Shown here piece by piece: positions 1 to 8,065 of a DNA stretch of 64,000 bases. Each line of letters begins with the position of its first letter. Position 1 is the first letter of the stretch. Made by a program: the position numbers and the translations under genes. The notes below the pieces were generated by a model that saw nothing but the letters and a program-made list of their open reading frames with translations, made no database searches and was not told the origin of the DNA. This DNA is from Cnuibacter physcomitrellae (lineage in GTDB: Bacteria; Actinomycetota; Actinomycetes; Actinomycetales; Microbacteriaceae): NCBI RefSeq assembly GCF_014640535.1, contig NZ_BMHD01000001.1:1118214-1182213 (forward strand), given 5' to 3'.

Positions 1-1627
1 GGCCGTCCCGCCAGGTGCCGAGCACCCGCACGTCGTCGACGAGTCGGGCCGGATCGGCCGTGTACGGGTCGGCGGAGAGCACGACGAAGTCGGCGCGCTT
101 GCCCGGCTCGATCGACCCGATCTCGTCACCGCGGCCGAGGTGGCGCGCGGCGCTGACGGTCTCCGCCTTCAGCGCCTCGTCGAGGGTGATCCGCTGCTCG
201 GGGCCGCGGAGCGTGCCCGACCCGGTGAGGCGCGTGACCGCCGTCTGGAGGTTGAGCAGCGGGATGGGCGGGCTGACCGACCCGTCGTTGTGGAAGCTCA
301 CCGTGGCGCCGCTCGCGATCGCATCCGCGAACCGCTGCCACTGCGAGCCGATCTCCGACGCGAAGAGCGTCCCGTCGAGCACGTCGCCCCAGTAGACGAA
401 CTGGAACGGGCTCATCGAGACGCCGACCCCGAGCGCGGCGGCGCGGCCGAACTGCTCACGGCGTGCCGCCCCGACGTGCTCCACCCGCCAGCCGTGGTCG
501 GAGCCGAGGAGGCCCTGCCTGGTCAGAGCGCGCTCGTAGGCGTCGAGGACGATGTCGAGCCCGAGGTCGCCGTTGACGTGGAACGCCATCTGGAGTCCGC
601 TGCCGGCGAAGGAGTCGAGCAGCTCGTCGAGGTCGGCGCGCGTGTAGTTCATCATCGCCTCGCCACCCGGTCCCGGCGTGATGCCTGCGCCCCGGACGGT
701 GTCGTTGTCGAGGTATGGGAAGGTGGTCGCGATGGTGCCCGTCCAGGGCGATCCGTCTGCCCAGAGCTTCACGCCCACCTTCCGCACCATCGCCTCCGGC
801 GCCGACGTCTCGAGCGGTGCCGTCGGGTCGGGCTCGGTCGACATGTGGTACAGCGACAGCCCGAGCGGACTGTCGGGCAGTGAGCCGAGAGCGGTGATCG
901 CGGGCAGCAGACTCAGGCCGAAGGTGTGCTCGGTGGTCGCGGTGATCCCGTTCTCGGCCATGTAGCGGTACCACTTGGCCGCCGAGAGCAGCGGGTCCGT
1001 GAGCACGGTGGCCATCAGGGGCTGGAGGACGGCCATGACCGCCTGCAGCTCGTAGCAGCGCCCGTTCGAGGTGCCGTCGGCGTGGCGTCCGAAGCGGGCG
1101 CCCACAGGGTCGGCCGGCGGTTTCCCGTCGGCCCACCCGAGCTGCCGGATGAGCGCGCTGGTGAAGTAGCCCTCGTGCCCGGAGTTGTCGAGCACGAACA
1201 CCGGCCGGTCCGGGAAGAACGCGTCGAGATCGAGGTTCGTCAGCTCCGGCGCCGCCTGCAGGGTGCGGTCGAGTCCGTTGAACAGCAGCCCGACGCCGGC
1301 CGGCGTCTCCGTCTCGAGCCGCTCGAACAGAGCCGTGACGTCGGCGTAGCTCGGGTAGCCCACGTAGGGCGCGATCCACTGGGCCGGCTCGCGGCACATC
1401 ATCCCGCTCATGATGGGGTGGCTGTGCGAGTCGATGAAGCCGGGCAGCAGGGCGGCGTCGCCCAGGTCGACGAGGTCGGCGTCCGGATGGGCCGCGGTCA
1501 GCCCCTCGTGGGATCCCACGGCCACGATCGTCCCGGACGAGGTGTCGACGCCCACCGCTTCGGCCCGCGGATGCTCGGGGTCCATGGTCAGGACGGTGCG
1601 GGCGAGGACGATGCGGTCGAGAGGCAC
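1..1627 (-). CDS. Amidohydrolase family protein (YtcJ-like), 3' end cut by window edge
   Basis: A metal-dependent amidohydrolase of the YtcJ/amidase-3 type. Such enzymes hydrolyse C-N bonds of mostly unknown substrates. The reverse-strand product starts at a GTG (VPLDRIVLAR). It shows the metal-binding FIDSHSHP motif (His68, His70) on the first barrel strand. A typical composite C-terminal motif follows (GSIEPGKRADFVVLSADPY), which marks the small beta-sandwich domain. About 540 residues are visible, so only a few to a few tens of C-terminal residues should be missing. It is divergent from the azoreductase-like gene. Family assignment is firm; the substrate is unknown. Confidence 0.85.
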   Translation of the reverse strand, partial: MPLDRIVLARTVLTMDPEHPRAEAVGVDTSSGTIVAVGSHEGLTAAHPDADLVDLGDAALLPGFIDSHSHPIMSGMMCREPAQWIAPYVGYPSYADVTALFERLETETPAGVGLLFNGLDRTLQAAPELTNLDLDAFFPDRPVFVLDNSGHEGYFTSALIRQLGWADGKPPADPVGARFGRHADGTSNGRCYELQAVMAVLQPLMATVLTDPLLSAAKWYRYMAENGITATTEHTFGLSLLPAITALGSLPDSPLGLSLYHMSTEPDPTAPLETSAPEAMVRKVGVKLWADGSPWTGTIATTFPYLDNDTVRGAGITPGPGGEAMMNYTRADLDELLDSFAGSGLQMAFHVNGDLGLDIVLDAYERALTRQGLLGSDHGWRVEHVGAARREQFGRAAALGVGVSMSPFQFVYWGDVLDGTLFASEIGSQWQRFADAIASGATVSFHNDGSVSPPIPLLNLQTAVTRLTGSGTLRGPEQRITLDEALKAETVSAARHLGRGDEIGSIEPGKRADFVVLSADPYTADPARLVDDVRVLGTWRDG

Positions 1628-1726
1628 GCGCTCAGCCTGGCGCACGCGCCCCTCGCGCACAATCGCCCGTCCTGCCCCACGACCCCGTGGTCCCCCGGGA
1701 CGCTGGTCCGATCCGGACGGAGGCGA

Positions 1727-1732
1727 TACCGT
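1727..1732 (+). promoter_or_regulatory. Probable -10 box (TACCGT) of a leaderless mRNA
   Basis: TACCGT ends 6 nt before the ATG of the azoreductase-like gene and no Shine-Dalgarno sequence precedes that ATG. The same arrangement recurs at many starts in this window, which suggests the mRNA begins at or next to the start codon. Confidence 0.5.
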
Positions 1733-1738
1733 GGCGGG

Positions 1739-2392
1739 ATGGCGGTGCTGCTCCATCTCGACTCGTCCAGCGACGACTCCGGCTCACGGAGCCGTTCGAT
1801 CGGGAAGGAGTTCGCCGACGCCTGGCTCGCGGCCTCGCCGGGCAACGAGGTCGTGCATCGCGACCTGCACCGCGATCCCCTCCCCCATCTGGCGGATGCG
1901 TCGCTGCACTGGCCGCCGAGGCTGCGGGGCGACCGTGCGAGGCCGCCGGCCGACGCCGAGGCGCTGCAGGGCTCGCTCATCGAGGAGCTGCTGGCGTCCG
2001 ACGCGGTGCTCGTCGATGCACCGATGTACAACTACTCCATGCCCTCCGCCCTCAAGGCGTGGATCGACCACATCCACGTCCCTGGCGTGACGGCGCCGTT
2101 CGACGTCCCGACGCAGCCCCTCGCCGGGCGGCCCGCCGTCATCGTGTCGACCCGCGGCGCCTCCTACGATCCGGGATCGCCGACCGAGGGATGGGATCAC
2201 CTGGTCCCGCCGCTGACGCTCATCCTGGGCGAGGCTCTCGGCATGGACGTGCGCGTGATCACCGCCCAACTCACGCTCGCCGAGTCGGTGCCCGCGCTGG
2301 CCGCGGAGATCCCGCGGGCGCGACAGGAGCTCGCCGACGCGGTCGCCGCGGCGAGGGAGCTGGGCTCGACGCTGGGCGCCGCGTCCGCCTGA
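1739..2392 (+). CDS. FMN-dependent NADH:azoreductase / flavodoxin-like NAD(P)H dehydrogenase
   Basis: A 217-residue cytosolic flavoprotein of the AzoR/NQO family, expected to transfer two electrons from NAD(P)H through FMN to quinones or azo compounds. It begins with the flavodoxin-like strand MAVLLHLDSS followed by a Ser/Arg-rich phosphate-binding loop. The family hallmark APMYNYSMPSALKAWID lies at residues 94-110. The length is normal for the family. The start is the ATG just after the -10 box. It stands alone between divergent and convergent neighbours. The physiological substrate is not evident. Confidence 0.85.
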   Translation: MAVLLHLDSSSDDSGSRSRSIGKEFADAWLAASPGNEVVHRDLHRDPLPHLADASLHWPPRLRGDRARPPADAEALQGSLIEELLASDAVLVDAPMYNYSMPSALKAWIDHIHVPGVTAPFDVPTQPLAGRPAVIVSTRGASYDPGSPTEGWDHLVPPLTLILGEALGMDVRVITAQLTLAESVPALAAEIPRARQELADAVAAARELGSTLGAASA

Positions 2393-2446
2393 CCCAGGAC
2401 TGCGCCGGCGCGACGAGTCAGGCCCGCCTCAGGCGGCCCAGGGTGC

Positions 2447-3160
2447 TCAGACGAGCGACTCGAGCAGCGCGGCCGTCGCCTCGGGCGCGGCCAGCATCAT
2501 GTCGTGCCCGGTCTCGAGGGTGACGTGGGTCGCACCGTCCGCGAGCGCGGCCTCCTGCGAGACGGCGAGCGACGGGAGCGGAGGCGCCGTGTGCTCGATG
2601 TACGTCCTCGGGATCGATAGGAGCGGACCGGGGTCGAAGTCGACCGCGTCCGTCTGGGCCTTGAACGGGAAGTCGGTGAGGCGCGGGCCCACGAACGCCT
2701 GCATCGCAGGATCGGTCACGGCCCACTGCGACAGGAACGCCGTCGTGGCGGGCAGACGCCAGCCGTCACCCTGCTCGCGAGCCAGGGCCGTGTAGCGCTC
2801 GGCCACCGCGGGCGGTTCGACGTCGAGCAGACGCTGGCCGGGCCGGACGTAGAACGCGCCGGCGAACACGACGCTCCGGATCCTGCCGGAGCAGGTCTCG
2901 ACGACGGGTCCCGCGAGCACTCCCGCGTAGGAGTGCAGGACGAGGACGACGTCGTGCAGGTCCTCGAACCAGAGGAGCTCGGTGAGGTCCCTCACGTGGG
3001 TCGAGACCCCGACCGCGGGGGTGAGCTCGGCACGCCGGTCGCCCTGACCGGTGAGGGTCGGTGCGTGCACCTCGTGTCCGCGCTCGCGCAGCAGCCGCGC
3101 GACCGGGCTCCACGCCCATCCTCCGTGCATCGCCCCGTGGACCAGCACCAGCGTCGCCAT
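2447..3160 (-). CDS. Alpha/beta fold hydrolase (EstC-like)
   Basis: A 237-residue cytosolic alpha/beta hydrolase. The N-terminus MATLVLVHGAMHGGWAW contains the oxyanion HG motif. The nucleophile elbow LHSYAG places Ser77 after strand 5, with Ala in place of the usual second variable residue. The likely catalytic His219 lies in TGHDMM near the C-terminus. This pattern matches esterases and hydroxynitrile-lyase-like enzymes of the EstC group. The ATG at MATLV was preferred because 22 upstream in-frame codons are not conserved-looking. The substrate is unknown. Confidence 0.8.
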   Translation of the reverse strand: MATLVLVHGAMHGGWAWSPVARLLRERGHEVHAPTLTGQGDRRAELTPAVGVSTHVRDLTELLWFEDLHDVVLVLHSYAGVLAGPVVETCSGRIRSVVFAGAFYVRPGQRLLDVEPPAVAERYTALAREQGDGWRLPATTAFLSQWAVTDPAMQAFVGPRLTDFPFKAQTDAVDFDPGPLLSIPRTYIEHTAPPLPSLAVSQEAALADGATHVTLETGHDMMLAAPEATAALLESLV

Positions 3161-3224
3161 GACCCCACCGTAGCCGCAGCGCAACCCCGTGGGGTGGTTC
3201 GATCGTGGAGAGCACGATGGGCGC

Positions 3225-3686
3225 ATGGCAGTGACGGTGCGGGAGATGGACTGCAGCCCCGAGGCGGTGTTCGAGGTGCTCTCGGACGGCTGGCTCTATC
3301 CGACCTGGGTGGTGGGCGCCTCGCGGATGCGCGACGTCGACGACCGCTGGCCCGGCCCGGACGCGGTCCTGCAGCACTCCTTCGGCGTCTGGCCGATGCT
3401 GCTCGACGACGAGACGCGGATGCTCGAGTGGTCGCCGCCGCATCGCGCGGTGATGCAGCCGAAGGGCCGCCCGATCGGAGAGGCCCGGGTCACGCTCGAG
3501 GTGAAGCCGCGCGGGACGGGATGCGTCGTGCGGATCGACGAGGTGCCGGTCGCGGGGCCCGGCCGTTGGCTCCACAACCCGGCGATGGACCTGGCCATCC
3601 ACCTGCGCAACGTCGAGACGCTGCGTCGACTCGCCTTCATCGCCGAGAACCGGACGGATCAGCACGGCAGGCACGCGGCCTCCTGA
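3225..3686 (+). CDS. SRPBCC (START/Bet v1-like) family protein
   Basis: A 153-residue protein of the polyketide-cyclase/START superfamily. It begins MAVTVREMDCSPEAVFEVLS, the typical first strand and helix of the fold, and keeps the pattern of beta strands (TRMLEWSPP, ARVTLEVKP, GCVVRIDEVPVAG) ending in a long C-terminal helix. Such domains bind hydrophobic ligands, but none can be named here. The start follows a CACGAT element by 6 nt, consistent with a leaderless transcript. It is divergent from the alpha/beta hydrolase. Confidence 0.7.
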   Translation: MAVTVREMDCSPEAVFEVLSDGWLYPTWVVGASRMRDVDDRWPGPDAVLQHSFGVWPMLLDDETRMLEWSPPHRAVMQPKGRPIGEARVTLEVKPRGTGCVVRIDEVPVAGPGRWLHNPAMDLAIHLRNVETLRRLAFIAENRTDQHGRHAAS

Positions 3687-3718
3687 CCGCAGGCGTCCTG
3701 CGAGGGCAGACTGGGGGC

Positions 3719-4693
3719 ATGGATCTGCGCACCGCCGCCGAGGAGCTCTACGGCGTCGATCCCGCGAGGTTCATGGCCGAGCGGTCCCGTCTGGTGGCGG
3801 AGGCCAGGACGGCGGGCGAGAGGGACCTCGCGAAGCGGCTGACGTCCCTCCGCAAGCCCACGGTCGCGGCGTGGGTGATCAACGCCGGAGTCCGCGCCCG
3901 GCCCGACCTCCTCGACGAGATCGACCGGCTCGGGGCGGCCCTCCGCGGCGAGCACGACGACGTGGAGCTGCGGGAGCTCGGATCGGACCGCCGGCGGCTG
4001 ATCGCGCGTGCCGCGCGCGAGTGGGCGGCGGCCGCGGAGGCGGGCGGGACCTCGGTGTCGGAGGCCGTCCAGCGCGACCTCGAGTCGACCGTCCAGGCCG
4101 CCGTCATCGACGCCGGCGCGGCGGTCGCCCTGCGGAGCGGCCTGCTCGTGCGCCCGCTCGCCGCGAGCGGCCTCGACGCGGTCGACGTCTCGGATGCGGT
4201 CGCGCTCCCGGAGGTCGCCGACGAGGCCCGTGAGGCCCAGGGCGCACCGGACGCGGAGGTCATCGAGTTCCGGCCGCGTCCTCGCCAGGCCGGGTCGGCG
4301 AAGGGCGCCGGATCCCGTGCGGAGCGGGGTCGCGACGCCGGAAGCGCGTCCGGCGGGCAGCAGCCGAGGAGGGGCCGAGCGGCCGAGGACGACGGTGCCG
4401 CACCCGACCGCGCCGCCGAGCGTCGTGCCGCCGAGCGCCTGGCAGCCGCCGAGCGGGAGCTCGAGGAGGCCCGAGGAGAGCTCGCCGAGGTCCGCGACCG
4501 CCTCCGCGAGCTGGACGGCGAACGGGGCCGGCTCGAGACCGAGATCGACGAGCTCACCGAGCAGCTGGAGGGTGCCCGCGAGGACCTCGCCCGGGTCGAC
4601 CGCGAGCGCGGCGAGCTGCGTCGTCGGCGCTCCCGCGGCGAGCGCGCCGTGACGGATGCCGAACGACGAGTGGACCGGCTGACACCCGAGTAG
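3719..4693 (+). CDS. Conserved hypothetical protein with C-terminal coiled coil
   Basis: A 324-residue protein with two visible parts. Residues 1 to about 190 are helical and begin MDLRTAAEELYGVDPARFMAE, followed by an Arg/Lys-rich stretch containing LRKPTVAAWVINA. After a Gly/Arg/Ser-rich linker, residues of about 225-324 form a charged heptad-rich segment (runs of AERELEEARGELAEVRD type) predicted to be a coiled coil. No catalytic motif was recognised. Similar proteins occur in actinobacteria without an assigned function. The stop lies 10 nt before the ATG of the GAF-SpoIIE gene, so the two may be co-transcribed, although that gene also has its own -10 box. Confidence 0.65.
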   Translation: MDLRTAAEELYGVDPARFMAERSRLVAEARTAGERDLAKRLTSLRKPTVAAWVINAGVRARPDLLDEIDRLGAALRGEHDDVELRELGSDRRRLIARAAREWAAAAEAGGTSVSEAVQRDLESTVQAAVIDAGAAVALRSGLLVRPLAASGLDAVDVSDAVALPEVADEAREAQGAPDAEVIEFRPRPRQAGSAKGAGSRAERGRDAGSASGGQQPRRGRAAEDDGAAPDRAAERRAAERLAAAERELEEARGELAEVRDRLRELDGERGRLETEIDELTEQLEGAREDLARVDRERGELRRRRSRGERAVTDAERRVDRLTPE

Positions 4694-4696
4694 GGT
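4691..4696 (+). promoter_or_regulatory. Probable -10 box (TAGGGT) of a leaderless mRNA
   Basis: TAGGGT overlaps the stop codon of the coiled-coil gene and lies 7 nt before the ATG of the GAF-SpoIIE gene. That ATG lacks a ribosome-binding site. Confidence 0.5.
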
Positions 4697-4703
4697 GGGC
4701 GGC

Positions 4704-5864
4704 ATGACCACCGACGCGGACAGGCGCGATGCAGCGGTCGAGCGGCTCGGCCTGATGGACACCGACCCGGAGGAGCGCTACGACCGGATCACCCGGCTGG
4801 CGAAGGACGTGTTCGACGTCGATCACGCCGTCGTCAACATCGTCGACTCGACCACGATCTTCACGAAGTCGCAGCCCGCGGGAGGCACGTTCCGGCACAC
4901 CCCGCAGGAGGACTCGTTCTGCGCGGTGACGGTGCAGCAGGACGACCTCCTCGAGGTCGACGACGCGACCAGGGACGACCGCTTCTCCGACCGCGCCATC
5001 GTCACGGAGCACGGCATCCGCTTCTACGCCGGCCTGCCGCTGAAGACCGAGGACGGCGACACCGTCGCCACGCTCTGCCTGCTCGACCCCGAGCCCCGGA
5101 CGCTGAGCGACGAGGATCGAGAGGCGTTCACGCGGATGGGGGCCTGGGCCGAGGCCGAGATCCGGCTCGACGACCAACGGACGACGCCGGGCGCGTCGGC
5201 GCCCGTGCTCGACGCGGTGGACGGCGACGACGTCAGCGTGTCCACGCTCGCGATCCCGTACGGTGCGGTGAGCGGCGATCGGGGCGCGTGGCGGCAGACG
5301 GGATCGAGCGTGCGGGTGGCGCTCACCGACGTGATGGGGAAGGGCGAGGCGCAGGGCGCGCTGGCCCAGCGCATCGTCGGGGCGCTGCTCGAGGGCTCGG
5401 GCGACCACGAGGACGAGGGCGCGCTCGAGGCCGTCCTCCGTGTCGAGGAGGAGCTGGAGGCGCAGCACGCCCTCGACGTCACCTTCGCGACGCTCTTCCA
5501 CGCCGCCATCGACACCACGACGGGTCGGGTCGAGTACGTGGACGCCGGGCACGGACTCACCCTCCACGTCGCGGCGGACGGTTCGCTCACCCGCCTGGCC
5601 TCGCACAACCTCCCGCTGGGGCTCCGGCCCCCGGGGGTGCCGTGGGAGCCGGGCGAGCTCACCGTCTCCTCCGGCGACCTCCTCATCACCGTCTCCGACG
5701 GCGTGCTCGACGCCTACGACTCCACGCTCGAGAGCCTCCGGATGCTGGCAGACGACCTGCGTGCCGCACGGGAGACGCGGGCGTTCCTCGACCACCTGAC
5801 GGTCAAGGTGTCGGAGCACGTCGTCGACGACGACGTCACGGCCGTGGTCGTCGAGGTCCACTGA
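4704..5864 (+). CDS. GAF domain plus SpoIIE-type PP2C serine phosphatase
   Basis: A 386-residue cytosolic signalling protein. Residues of about 10-155 form a GAF sensor domain (YDRITRLAKDVFDVDHAVVN, followed by AGLPLKTEDGDTVATLCLLD). Residues of about 175-386 form an RsbU/SpoIIE-like PP2C phosphatase domain. Metal-binding motifs are visible as ALTDVMGKGEAQG and VSDGVLDAY, with DAGHGLTLHV between them. Such proteins usually dephosphorylate anti-anti-sigma factors of the STAS type. No anti-sigma/STAS partner is adjacent, so the target must be elsewhere. The start follows a TAGGGT box by 7 nt. Confidence 0.85.
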   Translation: MTTDADRRDAAVERLGLMDTDPEERYDRITRLAKDVFDVDHAVVNIVDSTTIFTKSQPAGGTFRHTPQEDSFCAVTVQQDDLLEVDDATRDDRFSDRAIVTEHGIRFYAGLPLKTEDGDTVATLCLLDPEPRTLSDEDREAFTRMGAWAEAEIRLDDQRTTPGASAPVLDAVDGDDVSVSTLAIPYGAVSGDRGAWRQTGSSVRVALTDVMGKGEAQGALAQRIVGALLEGSGDHEDEGALEAVLRVEEELEAQHALDVTFATLFHAAIDTTTGRVEYVDAGHGLTLHVAADGSLTRLASHNLPLGLRPPGVPWEPGELTVSSGDLLITVSDGVLDAYDSTLESLRMLADDLRAARETRAFLDHLTVKVSEHVVDDDVTAVVVEVH

Positions 5865-5906
5865 GCGACGACCCCGCTCCCGCGGCGCGGATTATGCCGA
5901 TCGCGA

Positions 5907-6605
5907 TCAGCGGGGAACGGTCCGGATGAGCCCGTACGGGACGACGCCCTGGCGGTGGGTCTCCTCGGCGAGGTAGAGCTTGACGCCCAGCACCGAGATG
6001 CCGGTCATCGTGACCTGCAGCACGCTGCTCGGATCGGGCAGGCCGAGCAGCTCCCGCTCCTCGTCCTCCGCCAGTCGGGCCTCGACGAAGCTGAGCTCCC
6101 ACTCCACCGTCGACCCCCGCAGCTCGCGGACGAGCTCGAAGACGGTCGCCGAGGCGTCCGGCTCCGGCGAGCGTGAGGGCGAGGCCGGGATGTGGTCGAC
6201 CGCGACCATGACGGGCTGGCCGTTCGCGCTCCAGCGCTTCACGGTCACGAACGCGGCGGTGCCGGGTCGCACGTCCAGGCGCGCCGCGCGTACCGCATCC
6301 AGTTCACCCCAGCCCGCCGACAGCACCTCCATGGAGGGCTCGTAGCCGGCTTCTCGCAGCATGTCGGAGAACTCGTAGCTCTGGTCGAGCCTCAGTCCCA
6401 TGTCGAGGGCGAACCGGTTGGGGAAGGTGCCCGCACTCGGGAGCCGGGTGAGCATCCCATGGGATTCGAGCCGGATCAGCTCCTCCCGGACGGTCGGCCG
6501 GCTCACGCCGAGCTCCGCCGCGAGGGTCGCCTCGGAGGGCAGGGGCGTGCCCGCCTCGGCGGCCGCCCGCCAGAGCTCGAGCAGTCTCGCGCGACTGGTG
6601 TTCAC
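5907..6605 (-). CDS. GntR family transcriptional regulator (HutC/UTRA type)
   Basis: A 232-residue repressor-type regulator. The N-terminal winged helix-turn-helix spans about residues 10-70 (PLPSEATLAAELGVSRPTVR). The rest is a UTRA ligand-binding domain (TVKRWSANGQPVMVAVDHIP). The GTG start is supported by a GAGGGAGG ribosome-binding site. It is divergent from the isochorismatase-cupin-binding protein cluster, so it most likely controls that cluster and itself from the shared 169-bp region. The ligand is presumably a substrate or product of that pathway. Confidence 0.88.
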   Translation of the reverse strand: MNTSRARLLELWRAAAEAGTPLPSEATLAAELGVSRPTVREELIRLESHGMLTRLPSAGTFPNRFALDMGLRLDQSYEFSDMLREAGYEPSMEVLSAGWGELDAVRAARLDVRPGTAAFVTVKRWSANGQPVMVAVDHIPASPSRSPEPDASATVFELVRELRGSTVEWELSFVEARLAEDEERELLGLPDPSSVLQVTMTGISVLGVKLYLAEETHRQGVVPYGLIRTVPR

Positions 6606-6774
6606 GCTGCACCCTCCCTCGAAACACGCTCGCAACGAGCGCGGAACCGGATCGTTATAAACCGGTCTTACAGTTGCCCTACCGCCGGACGGACCGGCGG
6701 CATCTCCTCCAGTATGCGCCACGGATGCGTGGCGTCCCGAGCATCCGACCCTGCCACCAGACGAGAGGATCCCG
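6606..6774. promoter_or_regulatory. Divergent control region between gntR and the isochorismatase cluster
   Basis: This 169-bp region holds an unusually A+T-rich core (CGTTATAAACCGGTCTTACA at about 6652-6671). On the reverse strand it offers TTTATA as a -10 for the regulator, and on the forward strand TACAGT for the cluster. The central ACCGGT and flanking repeats of AACCGG make it the likely GntR operator. An AGAGGATCC ribosome-binding site precedes the ATG at 6775. Confidence 0.45.
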
Positions 6775-7530
6775 ATGAGCGCCGTGCGCCGCTGGGCCGT
6801 CGAAGGCGGCCGCACCGACCTCGTGCGGCCGGCCGCGGCCACGTCCCCCGTCGAGGTGGCGACCCGACGCGGGTCGGTCCGCTTCGACGCCGCCCGCACG
6901 GCGTTCGTCGTGGTCGACATGCAGAACGACTTCTGCCACCCCGGTGGCTGGCTCGCCTCGATCGGCGTCGACGTGTCCGCCGCCCGCTCGGCGATCGGCC
7001 CGATCAACAGGCTCTCGCCCCTGCTCAGGAGCGCCGGCGTCCCCGTCCTCTGGCTCGACTGGGGCACGCGCGCCGATCGGGTCAACCTGCCGCCGAACGT
7101 GATCCACGTGTACGACCCGGAAGGCGTCGGCGCCGGCATCGGCGCTGCCCACGCCGACAGCCCCGCGGTGCTCGAGGAGGGATCGTGGGGCGCCGCCCTG
7201 GTCGACGAGCTCGACGTCCGCGACGACGACATCCGCGTCTCCAAGCACCGGATGAGCGGGTTCTGGGACACCCCGCTCGACTCGACCCTGCGCACCCTCG
7301 GCATCGACACCGTGCTCTTCGCGGGCGTCAACCTCGACCAGTGCGTCTACGCCACCCTCTTCGACGCCGCCTGCCTCGGCTACGACTGCATCCTCGTCGA
7401 GCAGGCGTCCGCCACCACCTCCCCCGACTTCTGCGTCGACGCGACCGTCTACAACGTCGACCAGTGCTTCGGCTTCTGCGTCGCCGCCGCCGACCTCGAA
7501 CTCGCCCTCACCACGGAAGGACACCACTGA
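6775..7530 (+). CDS. Isochorismatase-family cysteine hydrolase
   Basis: A 251-residue amidohydrolase-type enzyme of the cysteine hydrolase superfamily, which includes nicotinamidase, biuret hydrolase and ureidoacrylate amidohydrolase RutB. The catalytic triad is visible as Asp48 in VVVDMQNDF, Lys157 in VSKHRMSGF and Cys190 in GVNLDQCVYAT. The C-terminal part (SATTSPDFCVDATVYNVDQC) is Cys-rich. About 40 extra N-terminal residues precede the core, as in biuret/ureide hydrolases. Its stop overlaps the cupin ATG (TGATG), so the two are translationally coupled. Action on a small amide or ureide is likely; the exact substrate is unknown. Confidence 0.85.
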   Translation: MSAVRRWAVEGGRTDLVRPAAATSPVEVATRRGSVRFDAARTAFVVVDMQNDFCHPGGWLASIGVDVSAARSAIGPINRLSPLLRSAGVPVLWLDWGTRADRVNLPPNVIHVYDPEGVGAGIGAAHADSPAVLEEGSWGAALVDELDVRDDDIRVSKHRMSGFWDTPLDSTLRTLGIDTVLFAGVNLDQCVYATLFDAACLGYDCILVEQASATTSPDFCVDATVYNVDQCFGFCVAAADLELALTTEGHH

Positions 7531-8006
7531 TGGCCCAGGCCCCCACCGTCACCCCGATCGAGTCCACGACCGCCTATCGGATCTCGGCCGGCGACACCGT
7601 CAAGCTCATCCCGCTCACCGGCCCCGTCGACGGATCGCCCTCGAGCGTCTTCCTCGAGATCTGGGACCCGGAGGGGTCGCAGCCCGACAACTCCCACCCG
7701 GAGTCCGTCGAGGTCTTCGTGATCCTCGACGGCAAGGCGACCGCCTTCAGCGACGAGCACACCGTCGAGCTCTCGGCCGGCGACGTGCTGACGCTACCCG
7801 CGACCAGCGTGCACCGCATCCGGAACACGTCGGCCACCGATCGTCTCTACGCGATCACCATCATGACCAACGACCAGGGCTCGCAGCCCGAGGAGTCGGG
7901 CATGCCGGGCTTCTACGACCTCGTCGTCAACGGCATCCCCGAGCCTCTCGACGAGAAGGACCTCGCGGTCGTCTTCGCGGCTCGACGACGACTCTCCCTC
8001 GACTGA
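7530..8006 (+). CDS. Cupin domain protein
   Basis: A 158-residue small-barrel cupin. Motif 1 is reduced: SHPESVEVFVILDG supplies His56 and Glu61 but lacks the second histidine of the HxH pair. Motif 2 is intact in GDVLTLPATSVHRIRN with His95. A metal site could therefore exist but would be atypical. It overlaps the hydrolase stop by one base, which implies stoichiometric production. It may be an isomerase/oxygenase-like partner or a small-molecule sensor in the pathway; nothing in the sequence decides between these. Confidence 0.75.
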   Translation: MAQAPTVTPIESTTAYRISAGDTVKLIPLTGPVDGSPSSVFLEIWDPEGSQPDNSHPESVEVFVILDGKATAFSDEHTVELSAGDVLTLPATSVHRIRNTSATDRLYAITIMTNDQGSQPEESGMPGFYDLVVNGIPEPLDEKDLAVVFAARRRLSLD

Positions 8007-8044
8007 CCGACGCACCGACCGACGCACCGCCCGACCGACGCACC
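8005..8044. repeat. Three copies of a 12-bp repeat (GACCGACGCACC)
   Basis: Copies lie at 8005-8016, 8017-8028 and 8033-8044, starting inside the cupin stop codon and filling most of the gap to the binding-protein gene. The repeat does not form a strong hairpin and no function is evident. Confidence 0.8.
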
Positions 8045-8065
8045 TCGATTGAGTAGGAGACACAC

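Noticed and set aside
1-1627. Many long open frames on the opposite strand of most genes
   Set aside because: These are shadows produced by high G+C third positions; they show Arg/Pro/Ala-rich, motif-free translations.
2933-3718. Long N-terminal extension of the coiled-coil protein
   Set aside because: The upstream part is a Pro/Arg-rich shadow frame overlapping the hydrolase and SRPBCC genes; the ATG at 3719 begins the plausible protein.
5865-5906. Terminator CCCCGCT/AGCGGGG between the phosphatase and gntR
   Set aside because: The arms are only 7 bp with a loop of about 31 nt and overlap the gntR stop; too weak to list.
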